NCBI RefSeq assembly: GCF_035975855.1
Contig: NZ_CP109055.1
Span: 6,696,001 to 6,760,000 of the forward strand
DNA from: Streptomyces sp. NBC_01304
Lineage (GTDB): Bacteria > Actinomycetota > Actinomycetes > Streptomycetales > Streptomycetaceae
Length of the DNA: 64,000 nt
Reading direction: 5' to 3'
Positions 16,481 to 24,857 of this stretch are shown one piece after another. The notes beneath the pieces are model-generated. The model was not told the DNA's origin, did no database searches, and saw only the letters and a program-made list of their open reading frames with translations. The number at the start of each line of letters is the position of its first letter. The first letter of the stretch is position 1. Both the position numbers and the translations under genes were made by a program.

Positions 16481-17742
16481 GACCGGCGGCGTAGGAAGGC
16501 CAGGGCCAGGGCGAGCGCGGCCGCCGCGACCGGCACCGCGTAGGCCGTGCTCGCGCCCAGGTGCTCCACCGCCCAGCCGCCGCTCGCGGAGCCGCAGGCG
16601 ATGCCCCCGAGCAGGCCGGTCACCGCGAGGGTCATGCCCTCGTTGAGCCGGCCCTCGGGGGTGCGGGCCTGCACCAGCGTCATGCCGGTGACCATGGTCG
16701 GCGCGGTCGCCATCCCGGCGACGAGCAGCGCGGGCGCGAGCGCGAGCAGCGAGCCGGTGGCGGTCGTGGTGAGCAGAGGCAGGGACATCAGTACGGCCAT
16801 GGCGGCGAGACAGCCGCGAAAGCGCCGGTCCACCGGTCCGCGGAGCCGGAGCGTGCCGTACACGAGTCCGGCGACGCACGATCCCGCCGCCTGCAGCGCG
16901 AGGACCGGGCCCGCGGCTGCGGGATGCCCCAGCTCATCGGCGTACGCGACCGTGATGACCTCCATCGCGCCGAAGATCGCGCCCGTGGCGAGAAAGACGG
17001 TGAGCAGCGGCGCCAACGTGCGTACGGGGGAAGGGCCTTGGGGTGTACGTCCCTGCGCGGGCGGCTCGGTCGAGCGCTGGGCCGCGAAGAGCAGTACGCC
17101 CGTGAGCAGGAACGCGGCGCCGGTCAAGGTGCCCGCCTCGGGGGCGATCGCCGTGCACAGGAAGGCGGCCAGGACGGGGCCGAGCATGAAGCAGAGCTCG
17201 TCCGCGGCCTGCTCGAAGGCGTTGGCGGTGTGCAGGGCCTTGGGGTCGTCCTTGAGGAGGTGCTGCCAGCGGGCGCGGGACATACCGCCGGTGTTGGGCG
17301 TGGTGGCGGTGGCCGCGTAGGCGGCGAACAGGGTCCAGGTGGGGGCGTCCAGGCGGACGCAGAGGACCAGGGCGAGCGAGCCGAGGGCCGCAAGTGCCGT
17401 GGCGGGTACGGCAATTCGGGCCTGCCCGTGCCGGTCGACCAGGCGGGCCGTCCAGGGGGCGACCAGGGCGGTCGTGGCCAGACCGGTCGCCGTCACGGCA
17501 CCGGCGAGCGCGTACGAGCCGCGCTGCCCCGCGATCATGATGACGGCGCTGACGCCGAACATGCCCATGGGCAGGCGGGCCAGGAGATTGCCGAGGGTGA
17601 AGGCGCGGGTGCCGGGGATGCGGAAGAGGCGCAAGTAGGGGTTGCGGGAGGGGCGCTTGGGTGCGCGTGGGGAGGCGGCTATCAGGCGGTCGCCGGTGAG
17701 CGTGAGGATGGGGGAGGCGGTGCGGAGCGGGGCGTCGGGCAT
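16471..17742 (-). CDS. MFS transporter
   Basis: 423 aa from the ATG at 17742. About 12 transmembrane helices with a basic cytoplasmic N-terminus (APRAPKRPSRNPYLRLFRI-like) and the MFS loop motif WTARLVDRHGQARI between TM2 and TM3. It resembles small-molecule efflux carriers of actinomycetes, but no substrate can be read. The divergent LysR-type gene shares an 83-bp promoter region and is the likely regulator. The last codons overlap the 3' end of the carboxypeptidase gene. Confidence 0.85.
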   Translation of the reverse strand: MPDAPLRTASPILTLTGDRLIAASPRAPKRPSRNPYLRLFRIPGTRAFTLGNLLARLPMGMFGVSAVIMIAGQRGSYALAGAVTATGLATTALVAPWTARLVDRHGQARIAVPATALAALGSLALVLCVRLDAPTWTLFAAYAATATTPNTGGMSRARWQHLLKDDPKALHTANAFEQAADELCFMLGPVLAAFLCTAIAPEAGTLTGAAFLLTGVLLFAAQRSTEPPAQGRTPQGPSPVRTLAPLLTVFLATGAIFGAMEVITVAYADELGHPAAAGPVLALQAAGSCVAGLVYGTLRLRGPVDRRFRGCLAAMAVLMSLPLLTTTATGSLLALAPALLVAGMATAPTMVTGMTLVQARTPEGRLNEGMTLAVTGLLGGIACGSASGGWAVEHLGASTAYAVPVAAAALALALAFLRRRSQH

Positions 17743-17825
17743 GGACCAAGGCTCGGGGTGCGGGTGGGGCGGGGTCCAACACCTTCTGGGCGCCGATTCA
17801 CGCACCTGGGTTGTAAGTTCGGCGC
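17743..17825. promoter_or_regulatory. Divergent MFS / LysR promoter region
   Basis: 83 bp between two divergent start codons. TAAGTT at 17814-17819 ends 7 bases before the LysR GTG, placing a leaderless start there. LysR-type proteins commonly bind such shared regions; a TTCACGCACCTGGGTTGTAA stretch has the loose T-N11-A form but no strong dyad. Confidence 0.45.
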
Positions 17826-18821
17826 GTGAATCCGATATCGGGCCCGGGCCCCGGCCTCCCCAGGGACATCGAGCCGCGCCTCCTCCGTGCCTTCGCCGCC
17901 GTCGCCGACGAGCTGCACTTCACCCGGGCGGCCGCCCGGCTGTACGTCGCCCAGCAGGCCCTTAGCCGTGATGTGCGGCGCCTGGAGCGGGAGTTGGGTG
18001 CCGAGCTGTTCGTGCGCAGCACGCGCGCGGTGGCGCTCACCGCAGAGGGGGAGCGGCTGCTGCCGTACGCGCGGCGGGTGCTCCAGGCACAGGACGAGCT
18101 GCACGCCGCCGCCGACGGGGGCAGCCGGGCCCTCCTGGTCGATGTGAACAGCCCGGGCCTCGCCTTCGAGCGGGTCCTCGCCCGCGCCCGCGAACTCGCC
18201 CCCGAGTGCGAGCTGATGGCCCGCTACGAGAGCGGTCTGACCGGGGCGGCCACCGAGATCATGGCCGGGCGGCTGGACGCCTCCTTCGGCCGGTACGCGG
18301 GCCTGGCCCCGCAGTTGCGGGCGGGCCTCGCGCAGCAGCCCGTGCGGTACGAGCGCATGGCGGTCGTGCTGCCCGACGATCACCCGCTGGCGGCACAGGC
18401 AGCGGTGCGCCTGGACGAGCTGCGCGGGGAGAGCGTGTACGCGGGGGCCGGCAATCCTCGGACGCCGGAGTGGACGGACCTCGCGCGGCAGCTCTTCGCA
18501 GGGCGGGGGATCGAGGTCGCCGCGCCCGCGCCGCTCGCCGTGGGCGTCGAGGAGTTCCGGCGGATCATGGCCAAGCACCGGAACCCGGTCCTCGCCGTGG
18601 TGGACTTTCCGGCCATGCCGGGCAGCGTGGTCCGGCCGCTCGTGGACCCCGTTCCCCTGTCGCCCGTGTCACTGGTGTGGAACAAAACGCTGAAGCATCC
18701 CGGGCTCGCCGCACTGCGGGCGGCTGCGACCGAAGTCGCCAGGTCGGAGGGGTGGTTGGAGCATGGTCCGAACCATTGGATTCCGGAAACAGATGCACTC
18801 ATCATGATGAGTCAGAACTGA
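17826..18821 (+). CDS. LysR family transcriptional regulator
   Basis: 331 aa, GTG start with no ribosome-binding site (probably leaderless). The N-terminal helix-turn-helix is classical: LLRAFAAVADELHFTRAAARL, then QQALSRDVRRLERELGAELF and TRAVALTAEGERLLPYAR. The rest is the periplasmic-binding-protein-like effector domain (about 95-305). It most likely controls the divergent MFS transporter in response to a small ligand. Confidence 0.92.
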   Translation: MNPISGPGPGLPRDIEPRLLRAFAAVADELHFTRAAARLYVAQQALSRDVRRLERELGAELFVRSTRAVALTAEGERLLPYARRVLQAQDELHAAADGGSRALLVDVNSPGLAFERVLARARELAPECELMARYESGLTGAATEIMAGRLDASFGRYAGLAPQLRAGLAQQPVRYERMAVVLPDDHPLAAQAAVRLDELRGESVYAGAGNPRTPEWTDLARQLFAGRGIEVAAPAPLAVGVEEFRRIMAKHRNPVLAVVDFPAMPGSVVRPLVDPVPLSPVSLVWNKTLKHPGLAALRAAATEVARSEGWLEHGPNHWIPETDALIMMSQN

Positions 18822-18979
18822 CTGGAAAGTACGACTGTCACTCGCTTGCGCTACATTCGTGGTCCGGGCGCAGTGGGACAAGGGGGGCGTTCGGACCGGG
18901 TGGGGACTCGGTCCGGCGGCGAGTGCCCGGTCTCGCGCGTGCGCCCAAATCAGTCTGTCGGGGGCGTACTTCAGTGGAA

Positions 18980-19678
18980 ATGTGGCGAGAAGACCCATCT
19001 TCGGGACACACCCATGACCCGAACGAGGTGACGGTCCAGATCGACGGCATAGGCCGTCAGCTGCCGGGGCTCTCCCCGGCACCGGACGAGCCGGAGGCCG
19101 CCGAGGGCCCGGTGTTCGTCGACGAGTCCGGCAGCCGCAGCCGCAGAGTGCGCCGCATCGGCTGGGTGCTCGGCATCTGCTGCGCGGTGTACGCCGTGGT
19201 GCTCGGCGTCACGCTCCTGTCCGGCAATTCGGACGCGCCCTGGATGCCCGGCCTCGGCAAGGACGACGACCGGCCCGCGGGCCGCGTCGACACCTCGCCC
19301 GGCCCCAGCGAACTGCCGGGCGCCGGCGCGCAACCTGTCGGCCCCTCCACGACTCCGGTCCCCTCGGGCAGCGCGAGCCCCGGCGCCGACCCGTCCGGCA
19401 GCGCCTCGCCCGGCGATTCGGCGAGCCCCGGCGCCACCGAGCCGGGCGAGCCAAGCGGCAACCCGTCCGACGGCGGCCCCGGTCCGACGGATCCCGGCGA
19501 CCCGGACCCCACGGACCCGCCCGTCACCCAGGAGCCCACCGACCCGCCGCCCACGACCGACCCGCCGGTCGACCCGAGCGAGACGCCGGTCAGCGACGGG
19601 GCCGGCGCAGGGCAGCCGATCTCCTTCCAGAGCCCGCAGAACCCGCAGAGCCCCGCCCCGGAGGGCGCACAGCGATGA
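18980..19678 (+). CDS. Single-pass membrane protein with Pro/Ser/Thr-rich outside tail (exopolysaccharide operon)
   Basis: 232 aa if the ATG at 18980 is used; a GTG at 19028 after GAACGAG is an alternative. A cytoplasmic segment of about 50 residues is followed by one transmembrane helix (VRRIGWVLGICCAVYAVVLG). Then come about 140 residues of Pro/Ser/Thr/Gly/Asp-rich sequence with DPTDPP-like repeats and a QNPQSP tail, typical of a wall-spanning stalk. The stop codon overlaps the ATG of the glycosyltransferase gene by 4 bp (ATGA), so translation is coupled. I do not recognise a domain; context suggests an accessory protein of polysaccharide export or assembly. TACATT at 18852-18857 is a possible -10. 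Confidence 0.7.
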   Translation: MWREDPSSGHTHDPNEVTVQIDGIGRQLPGLSPAPDEPEAAEGPVFVDESGSRSRRVRRIGWVLGICCAVYAVVLGVTLLSGNSDAPWMPGLGKDDDRPAGRVDTSPGPSELPGAGAQPVGPSTTPVPSGSASPGADPSGSASPGDSASPGATEPGEPSGNPSDGGPGPTDPGDPDPTDPPVTQEPTDPPPTTDPPVDPSETPVSDGAGAGQPISFQSPQNPQSPAPEGAQR

Positions 19679-21921
19679 CCGCACCTTCCCGTCGAGCCGC
19701 ACCCACGGGCTCCCGCCGAGCCGCGCCCGCGGGTGCCCGCCGGGGCGCCCCCGCCCCCGCGCGCTCCCGCAGAGCGGCCAAGGCCAAGCGGCGCCGGCTG
19801 CCCATGCGCTATCTGCTGCCGCTGCTGTTCCTCGTCGCCCTGCTGGCGATGCTGATGCTGCGCGGCTACGTACACAGCGAGATCCTCGCCGACCACCGCG
19901 TGCGCCCGCCCGCCGCCACCGACCAGGTGCCCGAGAAGATCCTCAAGGGCGGCCCGGTCATCGATGTGCGCGACGGCGAGATGAAGGCACTCAGCGTCCC
20001 CGAGCACCGCCTGGTGCTCACCTTCGACGACGGGCCCGACCCGGAGTGGACCCCGAAGGTCCTCGACAAGCTCAAGGAACACCACGCGCACGGCGTCTTC
20101 TTCGTCACCGGCACCATGGCCGCCCGCCACCCGGACCTGGTGGAGCGGATGGTGAAGGAGGGGCACGAGGTCGGGCTGCACACCTTCAACCACCCCGATC
20201 TCTCCTACCAGTCCAAGAGCCGCATCGACTGGGAGCTCTCGCAGAACCAGCTGTCGATCGCGGGCGCGGCGGGCATCCGTACGTCCCTGTTCCGGCCGCC
20301 GTACTCCTCCTTCTCGGACGCCTTCGACAACAAGTCGTGGCCCGTGACGTCCTACATCGGCGGCCGCGGCTACATCACGGTCGTCAACAACACCGACAGT
20401 GAGGACTGGAAGCGCCCCGGCGTCGACGAGATCATCAAGCGGGCCACCCCGAAGGGCGGCAAGGGCGCGATCGTGCTCATGCACGACTCCGGCGGCGACC
20501 GCTCGCAGACCGTCGCGGCCCTCGACCGCTTCCTGCCCGAACTCCAGGCCAAGGGCTATGAGTTCACCAACCTCACCGAGGCCATGGGCGCCCCCAGCGC
20601 CCACATCCCGGTGACCGGGTTCGATCTGTGGAAGGCGCGGGCGTTCGTCTTCGCCGTCCAGGTCTCCGAGAAGGCCACCGTCGGACTCGTCGTGGGCCTC
20701 GCCGTGATCGGGGCCCTTGTCCTGGCCCGGTTCGGCCTGATGCTGCTGCTCTCCGCCATCCACGCGCGCCGCACCCGCAAGCGCGACTTCTCGTGGGGGC
20801 CGCCGGTCCGGGAGCCGGTGAGCGTCCTCGTACCGGCGTACAACGAGGCGAAGTGCATCGAGAACACCGTGCGTTCGCTGATGGGCAGTGACCATCCCAT
20901 CGAGGTCATCGTCATCGACGACGGCTCCACCGACGGCACCGCGCGCATCGTCGAAGGCCTGCGGCTGCCCAACGTCCGGGTGGTCCGCCAGCACAACGCC
21001 GGCAAGCCCGCCGCCCTCAACCGCGGTCTCGCCAACGCCCGTTACGACATCATCGTGATGATGGACGGCGACACGGTCTTCGAGCCGTCCACCGTCCGTG
21101 AGCTGGTCCAGCCCTTCGGCGACCGCCGGGTCGGCGCCGTCGCGGGCAACGCCAAGGTGGGCAACAAGGACTCGCTGATCGGCGCCTGGCAGCACATCGA
21201 GTACGTGATGGGCTTCAACCTCGACCGCCGCATGTACGACGTGCTGCGCTGCATGCCCACCATCCCGGGCGCGGTCGGGGCCTTCAGGCGCAGCGCCCTG
21301 GAGCGGGTCGGCGGCATGAGCGACGACACGCTCGCCGAGGACACCGACATCACCATGGCCATGCACCGCGACGGCTGGCGCGTCGTGTACGCCGAGCGGG
21401 CGCGGGCCTGGACCGAAGCCCCGGAAACGGTCCAGCAGTTGTGGTCGCAGCGCTACCGCTGGTCGTACGGCACCATGCAGGCCATCTGGAAGCACCGGCG
21501 CGCGATCATCGAGCGCGGTCCCTCCGGACGGTTCGGGCGGGTCGGCCTTCCGCTGGTCTCGCTGTTCATGGTCCTCGCGCCGCTGCTCGCGCCGCTCATC
21601 GACGTCTTCCTGTTGTACGGACTCGTCTTCGGCCCCACCCAGAAGACGGTCCTCGCCTGGCTCGGCGTGCTCGCCGTGCAGGCCGTCTGTGCCGCGTACG
21701 CCTTCCGGCTCGACCGCGAGCGCATGACCCATCTGATCTCGCTGCCCCTCCAGCAGATTCTCTACCGGCAGCTGATGTACGTCGTGCTGCTCCAGTCCTG
21801 GATCACCGCCCTGACCGGAGGCCGGCTCCGCTGGCAGAAGCTCCGGCGCACCGGAGTGGTGGGTGCGGCGCCCGGCTCGATGCCGGGGCAGCGCCGCAAT
21901 GAGCGGAGGCCCGTCGCGTGA
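19675..21921 (+). CDS. matB: Bifunctional polysaccharide deacetylase / GT2 glycosyltransferase (MatB-like)
   Basis: 748 aa. Basic cytoplasmic N-terminus, TM1 (about 45-62), an outside NodB-type deacetylase domain with metal-site motif LTFDDGPDPEWT (about 113-124) and EGHEVGLHTFNHPD, a second TM (about 335-360), then a cytoplasmic processive GT2 domain. The GT2 domain has VSVLVPAYNEAKCIE, DDGSTDGTARI, MMDGDT, EDTDIT and QRYRW, and three or more C-terminal helices. Such fusions make and partly deacetylate a beta-linked N-acetylglucosamine polymer. In S. coelicolor/S. lividans the MatAB locus makes a PNAG-like polymer that sticks hyphae together; order and architecture match, so I infer this is MatB. 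Coupled to both neighbours by 4-bp overlaps. Confidence 0.85.
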   Translation: MTAPSRRAAPTGSRRAAPAGARRGAPAPARSRRAAKAKRRRLPMRYLLPLLFLVALLAMLMLRGYVHSEILADHRVRPPAATDQVPEKILKGGPVIDVRDGEMKALSVPEHRLVLTFDDGPDPEWTPKVLDKLKEHHAHGVFFVTGTMAARHPDLVERMVKEGHEVGLHTFNHPDLSYQSKSRIDWELSQNQLSIAGAAGIRTSLFRPPYSSFSDAFDNKSWPVTSYIGGRGYITVVNNTDSEDWKRPGVDEIIKRATPKGGKGAIVLMHDSGGDRSQTVAALDRFLPELQAKGYEFTNLTEAMGAPSAHIPVTGFDLWKARAFVFAVQVSEKATVGLVVGLAVIGALVLARFGLMLLLSAIHARRTRKRDFSWGPPVREPVSVLVPAYNEAKCIENTVRSLMGSDHPIEVIVIDDGSTDGTARIVEGLRLPNVRVVRQHNAGKPAALNRGLANARYDIIVMMDGDTVFEPSTVRELVQPFGDRRVGAVAGNAKVGNKDSLIGAWQHIEYVMGFNLDRRMYDVLRCMPTIPGAVGAFRRSALERVGGMSDDTLAEDTDITMAMHRDGWRVVYAERARAWTEAPETVQQLWSQRYRWSYGTMQAIWKHRRAIIERGPSGRFGRVGLPLVSLFMVLAPLLAPLIDVFLLYGLVFGPTQKTVLAWLGVLAVQAVCAAYAFRLDRERMTHLISLPLQQILYRQLMYVVLLQSWITALTGGRLRWQKLRRTGVVGAAPGSMPGQRRNERRPVA

Positions 21922-23225
21922 CGACCCACAGAGCCCCATCGGGCGACACCCGGCCCCTGCACGTGGTGCCGGACCTCGGCCCCGGCCGGCCGGCCCCCGG
22001 CGGACCGGCCACGACTCCGGCCTGGGCCGCGCCCAAGAAGCCCGGCCGCGACCGGTACCTGGACCTGCTGCGGTCCCTCGCCCTGGTCCGCGTGGTGATC
22101 TACCACATCTTCGGCTGGGCCTGGCTGACCATCCTGTTCCCGTCCATGGGCGTGATGTTCGCGCTCGCCGGGTCGCTGATGGCGCGCTCGCTCAACCGGC
22201 CCGCGTGGAGCGTGATCCGGGGACGTATCCGCCGACTCCTGCCGCCCGTCTGGCTGTTCGGGGCCGCGATGCTCCCGCTGATGTTCTACGCGGGCTGGCA
22301 GCCGACCAGGACCGGGACCTGGCTGATCGAGTTCGGCAACTACCTCTTCCCGGTGGGCGCCCCGCCGCTGCCCTGGCACCTCGGGGACAAGGCGGGCCTC
22401 CTGGAGGACACCTGGGCGGTGAACGCCGTCGGGCCGCTCTGGTACATCCGGGCCTATCTGTGGTTCGTGATCGCCTCGCCGCTGCTCCTGTGGGCGTTCC
22501 GCAAGGTGCCGTGGGCGACGCTGTGCGCGCCGCTCGCGCTCACCGCGGTCATCGGCACCGGACTGGTCAAGATCCCCGGCGAGACGGGGAACGCGGTCCA
22601 GGACTTCGCGATCTACGGCTCCTGCTGGGTGCTGGGCTTCGCCCACCAGGAAGGCGTGCTCCAGCGGGTACCCCGCTACCTGGCGATATCCGCGTCCTCG
22701 CTGCTCATGGCCTTCGGCCTGTGGTGGGCATCGGGGCACCTCGGCCCGGACGGCTGGGACCTCAACGACATTCCGCTCGCCCAGGCCACCTGGTCGCTCG
22801 GGTTCGTGGTGATCCTGCTGCAGTACTCGCCGTCCTGGCAGGAACTGCCCGGAAGACTCGCCAAGTTCGACAAGCTGGTCACCCTCTCCAACAACCGCGC
22901 GGTGACCATCTACCTCTGGCACAACATGCTGATCACGGCGACCGTGCCGATCCTGGACCAGCTGTGGAAGATCCCGTACGTCGACCAGCATTTGAGCGAC
23001 GCGCTCGAGACGACGTACATGGTGTGGATGTTCCTCCTGGTCTGGCCGCTGATCGGCCTGGTCATCCTGACGACGGGCTGGGTGGAGGACCTGGCGGCCA
23101 AGCGCAGTCCCAGGCTGTGGCCAGTGGGGTCTCCCCTGCTCGAGCGAAGCCGAGAGCTTGGGGAAGGGGCCGGAAAGGCTCCGGCCAAGCGGGCGCGGGC
23201 GAACACCGGCTCACACCGACGCTGA
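21918..23225 (+). CDS. Acyltransferase 3 family membrane protein
   Basis: 435 aa, GTG start overlapping the previous stop (GTGA). About ten transmembrane helices with the acyltransferase-3 signature near the N-terminus (RDRYLDLLRSLALVRVVIYH) and WYIRAYLWFVIA. These integral membrane enzymes O-acylate extracellular sugars, so the protein probably decorates the polymer made by the upstream enzyme. The last about 40 residues are unusual: PVGSPLLERSRELGEG is encoded by a copy of a palindromic intergenic repeat (23125-23167), so the original C-terminus has probably been extended by repeat insertion. Confidence 0.85.
   Translation: MTTHRAPSGDTRPLHVVPDLGPGRPAPGGPATTPAWAAPKKPGRDRYLDLLRSLALVRVVIYHIFGWAWLTILFPSMGVMFALAGSLMARSLNRPAWSVIRGRIRRLLPPVWLFGAAMLPLMFYAGWQPTRTGTWLIEFGNYLFPVGAPPLPWHLGDKAGLLEDTWAVNAVGPLWYIRAYLWFVIASPLLLWAFRKVPWATLCAPLALTAVIGTGLVKIPGETGNAVQDFAIYGSCWVLGFAHQEGVLQRVPRYLAISASSLLMAFGLWWASGHLGPDGWDLNDIPLAQATWSLGFVVILLQYSPSWQELPGRLAKFDKLVTLSNNRAVTIYLWHNMLITATVPILDQLWKIPYVDQHLSDALETTYMVWMFLLVWPLIGLVILTTGWVEDLAAKRSPRLWPVGSPLLERSRELGEGAGKAPAKRARANTGSHRR
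23125..23167 (+). repeat. Palindromic intergenic repeat (copy B) inside a CDS
   Basis: Reverse complement, with one mismatch, of 4168-4210. Here it is read through in frame as part of the C-terminal tail of the acyltransferase. Confidence 0.8.
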
Positions 23226-23332
23226 GTTGCGGGTGAGAGTAAGGTTTCAACGCGGTCACCTGGCGGCACGGGGCTGAAATGCGCCCTCCATAGCGTCGGC
23301 ATCACGACCCGACGCATCAGTGGAGGCGCGCG

Positions 23333-24712
23333 ATGACAGCCCCAACCACCACCGCACCGCGCAAGGGGGGCCGCTGGATCGAGCAGTGGGACCCGGAGGA
23401 CGAAGGATTCTGGAAGGAGACGGGGGAGCGGACCGCCCGGCGCAATCTCGTCTTCTCCGTCCTGTCCGAGCACATCGGGTTCTCGATCTGGACCCTGTGG
23501 TCGGTGATGGTCCTGTTCATGGGACCGGAGTACGGCATCGACCCGGCCGGCAAGTTCTTCCTCGTGGCCATGGCCACCCTGGTGGGCGCCGTGATCCGGG
23601 TCCCGTACACCTTCGCCGTGGCCCGCTTCGGCGGCCGCAACTGGACGATCTTCGCGGCCTCCATGCTGCTCCTGCCGACCATCGCCGCCTTCGCGGTCAT
23701 GGAGCCCGGCACCTCGTACACCACCTTCATGCTGTGCGCCCTGCTCACCGGCGTGGGCGGCGGCAACTTCGCCTCCTCCATGACCAACATCAACTCCTTC
23801 TTCCCGCTGCGGAAGAAGGGCTGGGCGCTCGGCCTGAACGCGGGCGGCGGCAACATCGGCGTACCCGTGGTGCAGCTGGTCGCGCTCGGCGTGATCGGGG
23901 CGAGCGGCGGCCCGCGGGTGCTGCTCGGCATCTACATCCCGCTGATCGCGGCCTCCGCGGTCTGCGCCGCGCTCTTCATGGACAACCTCGCGCCGGTCAA
24001 GAACGACACCGGGGCCGCCAAGGAGGCCGTGCGGGACCCGCACACCTGGATCATGGCGTTCCTGTACATCGGCACCTTCGGCTCGTTCATCGGCTACAGC
24101 TTCGCCTTCGGCCTGGTGTTGCAGACCCAGTTCGGGCGGACCCCGCTGCAGGCCGCGTCCATCACCTTCATCGGGCCGCTGCTCGGCTCGCTGATCCGGC
24201 CCGTCGGCGGCTGGCTCGCCGACCGGTACGGCGGGGCGCGCATCACGCTGTGGAACTTCGTCGGCATGGCCCTGGCGACCGCCGTCGTCGTCCTGGCCTC
24301 CACCCAGAAGTCGCTGCCGCTGTTCACCGCGGCCTTCATCGTGCTGTTCGTCCTGTCGGGCCTCGGCAACGGGTCGACGTACAAGATGATCCCCGGGATC
24401 TTCCAGGCCAAGGCCGTGGCCAAGGGCCTCACCGGCGAGGCCGCGGCCGCGTACGGCAGGCGCCTTTCCGGTGCCTCCATGGGCCTGATCGGCGCGGTCG
24501 GCGCGCTCGGCGGGCTCGGCATCAACCTGGCCTTCAGGCAGTCCTTCCAGACGGTGGGCTCCGGCACCGGCGCCTTCGTCGGATTCCTCGCCTTCTACGC
24601 GGCCTGCTTCGTGATGACGTGGGCCGTATACCTTCGCCGCACGGCCCCGGCGCCCACCCCGTCGGCGGTGGCCCCCGAGGCGAAGCCGCAGCTCAGCTAC
24701 GCGGAGGTGTGA
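23333..24712 (+). CDS. narK: Nitrate/nitrite transporter NarK
   Basis: 459 aa, ATG at 23333. MFS protein with about 12 helices and the conserved Gly-rich nitrate signatures GVGGGNFASSMTNINSFFP and NAGGGNIGVPVVQL, plus the loop GGWLADRYGGARIT and FVLSGLGNGSTYKMIP. NarK proteins move nitrate in or exchange it for nitrite. The next gene encodes the nitrate-assimilation regulator NnaR, so the pair probably acts in nitrate supply. I looked for a GlnR-type site in the 107-bp upstream gap and found only a weak match. Confidence 0.95.
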   Translation: MTAPTTTAPRKGGRWIEQWDPEDEGFWKETGERTARRNLVFSVLSEHIGFSIWTLWSVMVLFMGPEYGIDPAGKFFLVAMATLVGAVIRVPYTFAVARFGGRNWTIFAASMLLLPTIAAFAVMEPGTSYTTFMLCALLTGVGGGNFASSMTNINSFFPLRKKGWALGLNAGGGNIGVPVVQLVALGVIGASGGPRVLLGIYIPLIAASAVCAALFMDNLAPVKNDTGAAKEAVRDPHTWIMAFLYIGTFGSFIGYSFAFGLVLQTQFGRTPLQAASITFIGPLLGSLIRPVGGWLADRYGGARITLWNFVGMALATAVVVLASTQKSLPLFTAAFIVLFVLSGLGNGSTYKMIPGIFQAKAVAKGLTGEAAAAYGRRLSGASMGLIGAVGALGGLGINLAFRQSFQTVGSGTGAFVGFLAFYAACFVMTWAVYLRRTAPAPTPSAVAPEAKPQLSYAEV

Positions 24713-24758
24713 TCGTCGGGAACGTACACCCGAAGATCGTCGGGTACGTGCGCCCGAG
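24711..24758 (+). repeat. Two tandem 24-bp repeats after narK
   Basis: Units 24711-24734 and 24735-24758 both read GATCGTCGGG(A/T)ACGT(A/G)C followed by (A/G)CCCGA. The first begins inside the narK stop codon. They lie in the narK-nnaR gap and could be a duplicated binding site. Confidence 0.7.
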
Positions 24759-24791
24759 GAGGGTGACGTAACACCGAGGCAATCGGAGCGA

Positions 24792-24825
24792 ACCGAGCCT
24801 GTCACGCACTGTTGGCAGGCTCGGT
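24792..24825 (+). terminator. Hairpin between narK and nnaR
   Basis: ACCGAGCCTG and CAGGCTCGGT form a perfect 10-bp stem with a 14-base loop, 33 bases before the nnaR start. Terminator of narK or leader structure of nnaR. Confidence 0.5.
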
Positions 24826-24857
24826 CGCCACGCATCACCGTCAGGCGGGACGACACC

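Noticed and set aside
23226..23332. GlnR box upstream of narK
   Set aside because: GGTCACC and CTGAAATG are present, but spacing and second half-site do not fit the GlnR consensus well enough to call by eye.
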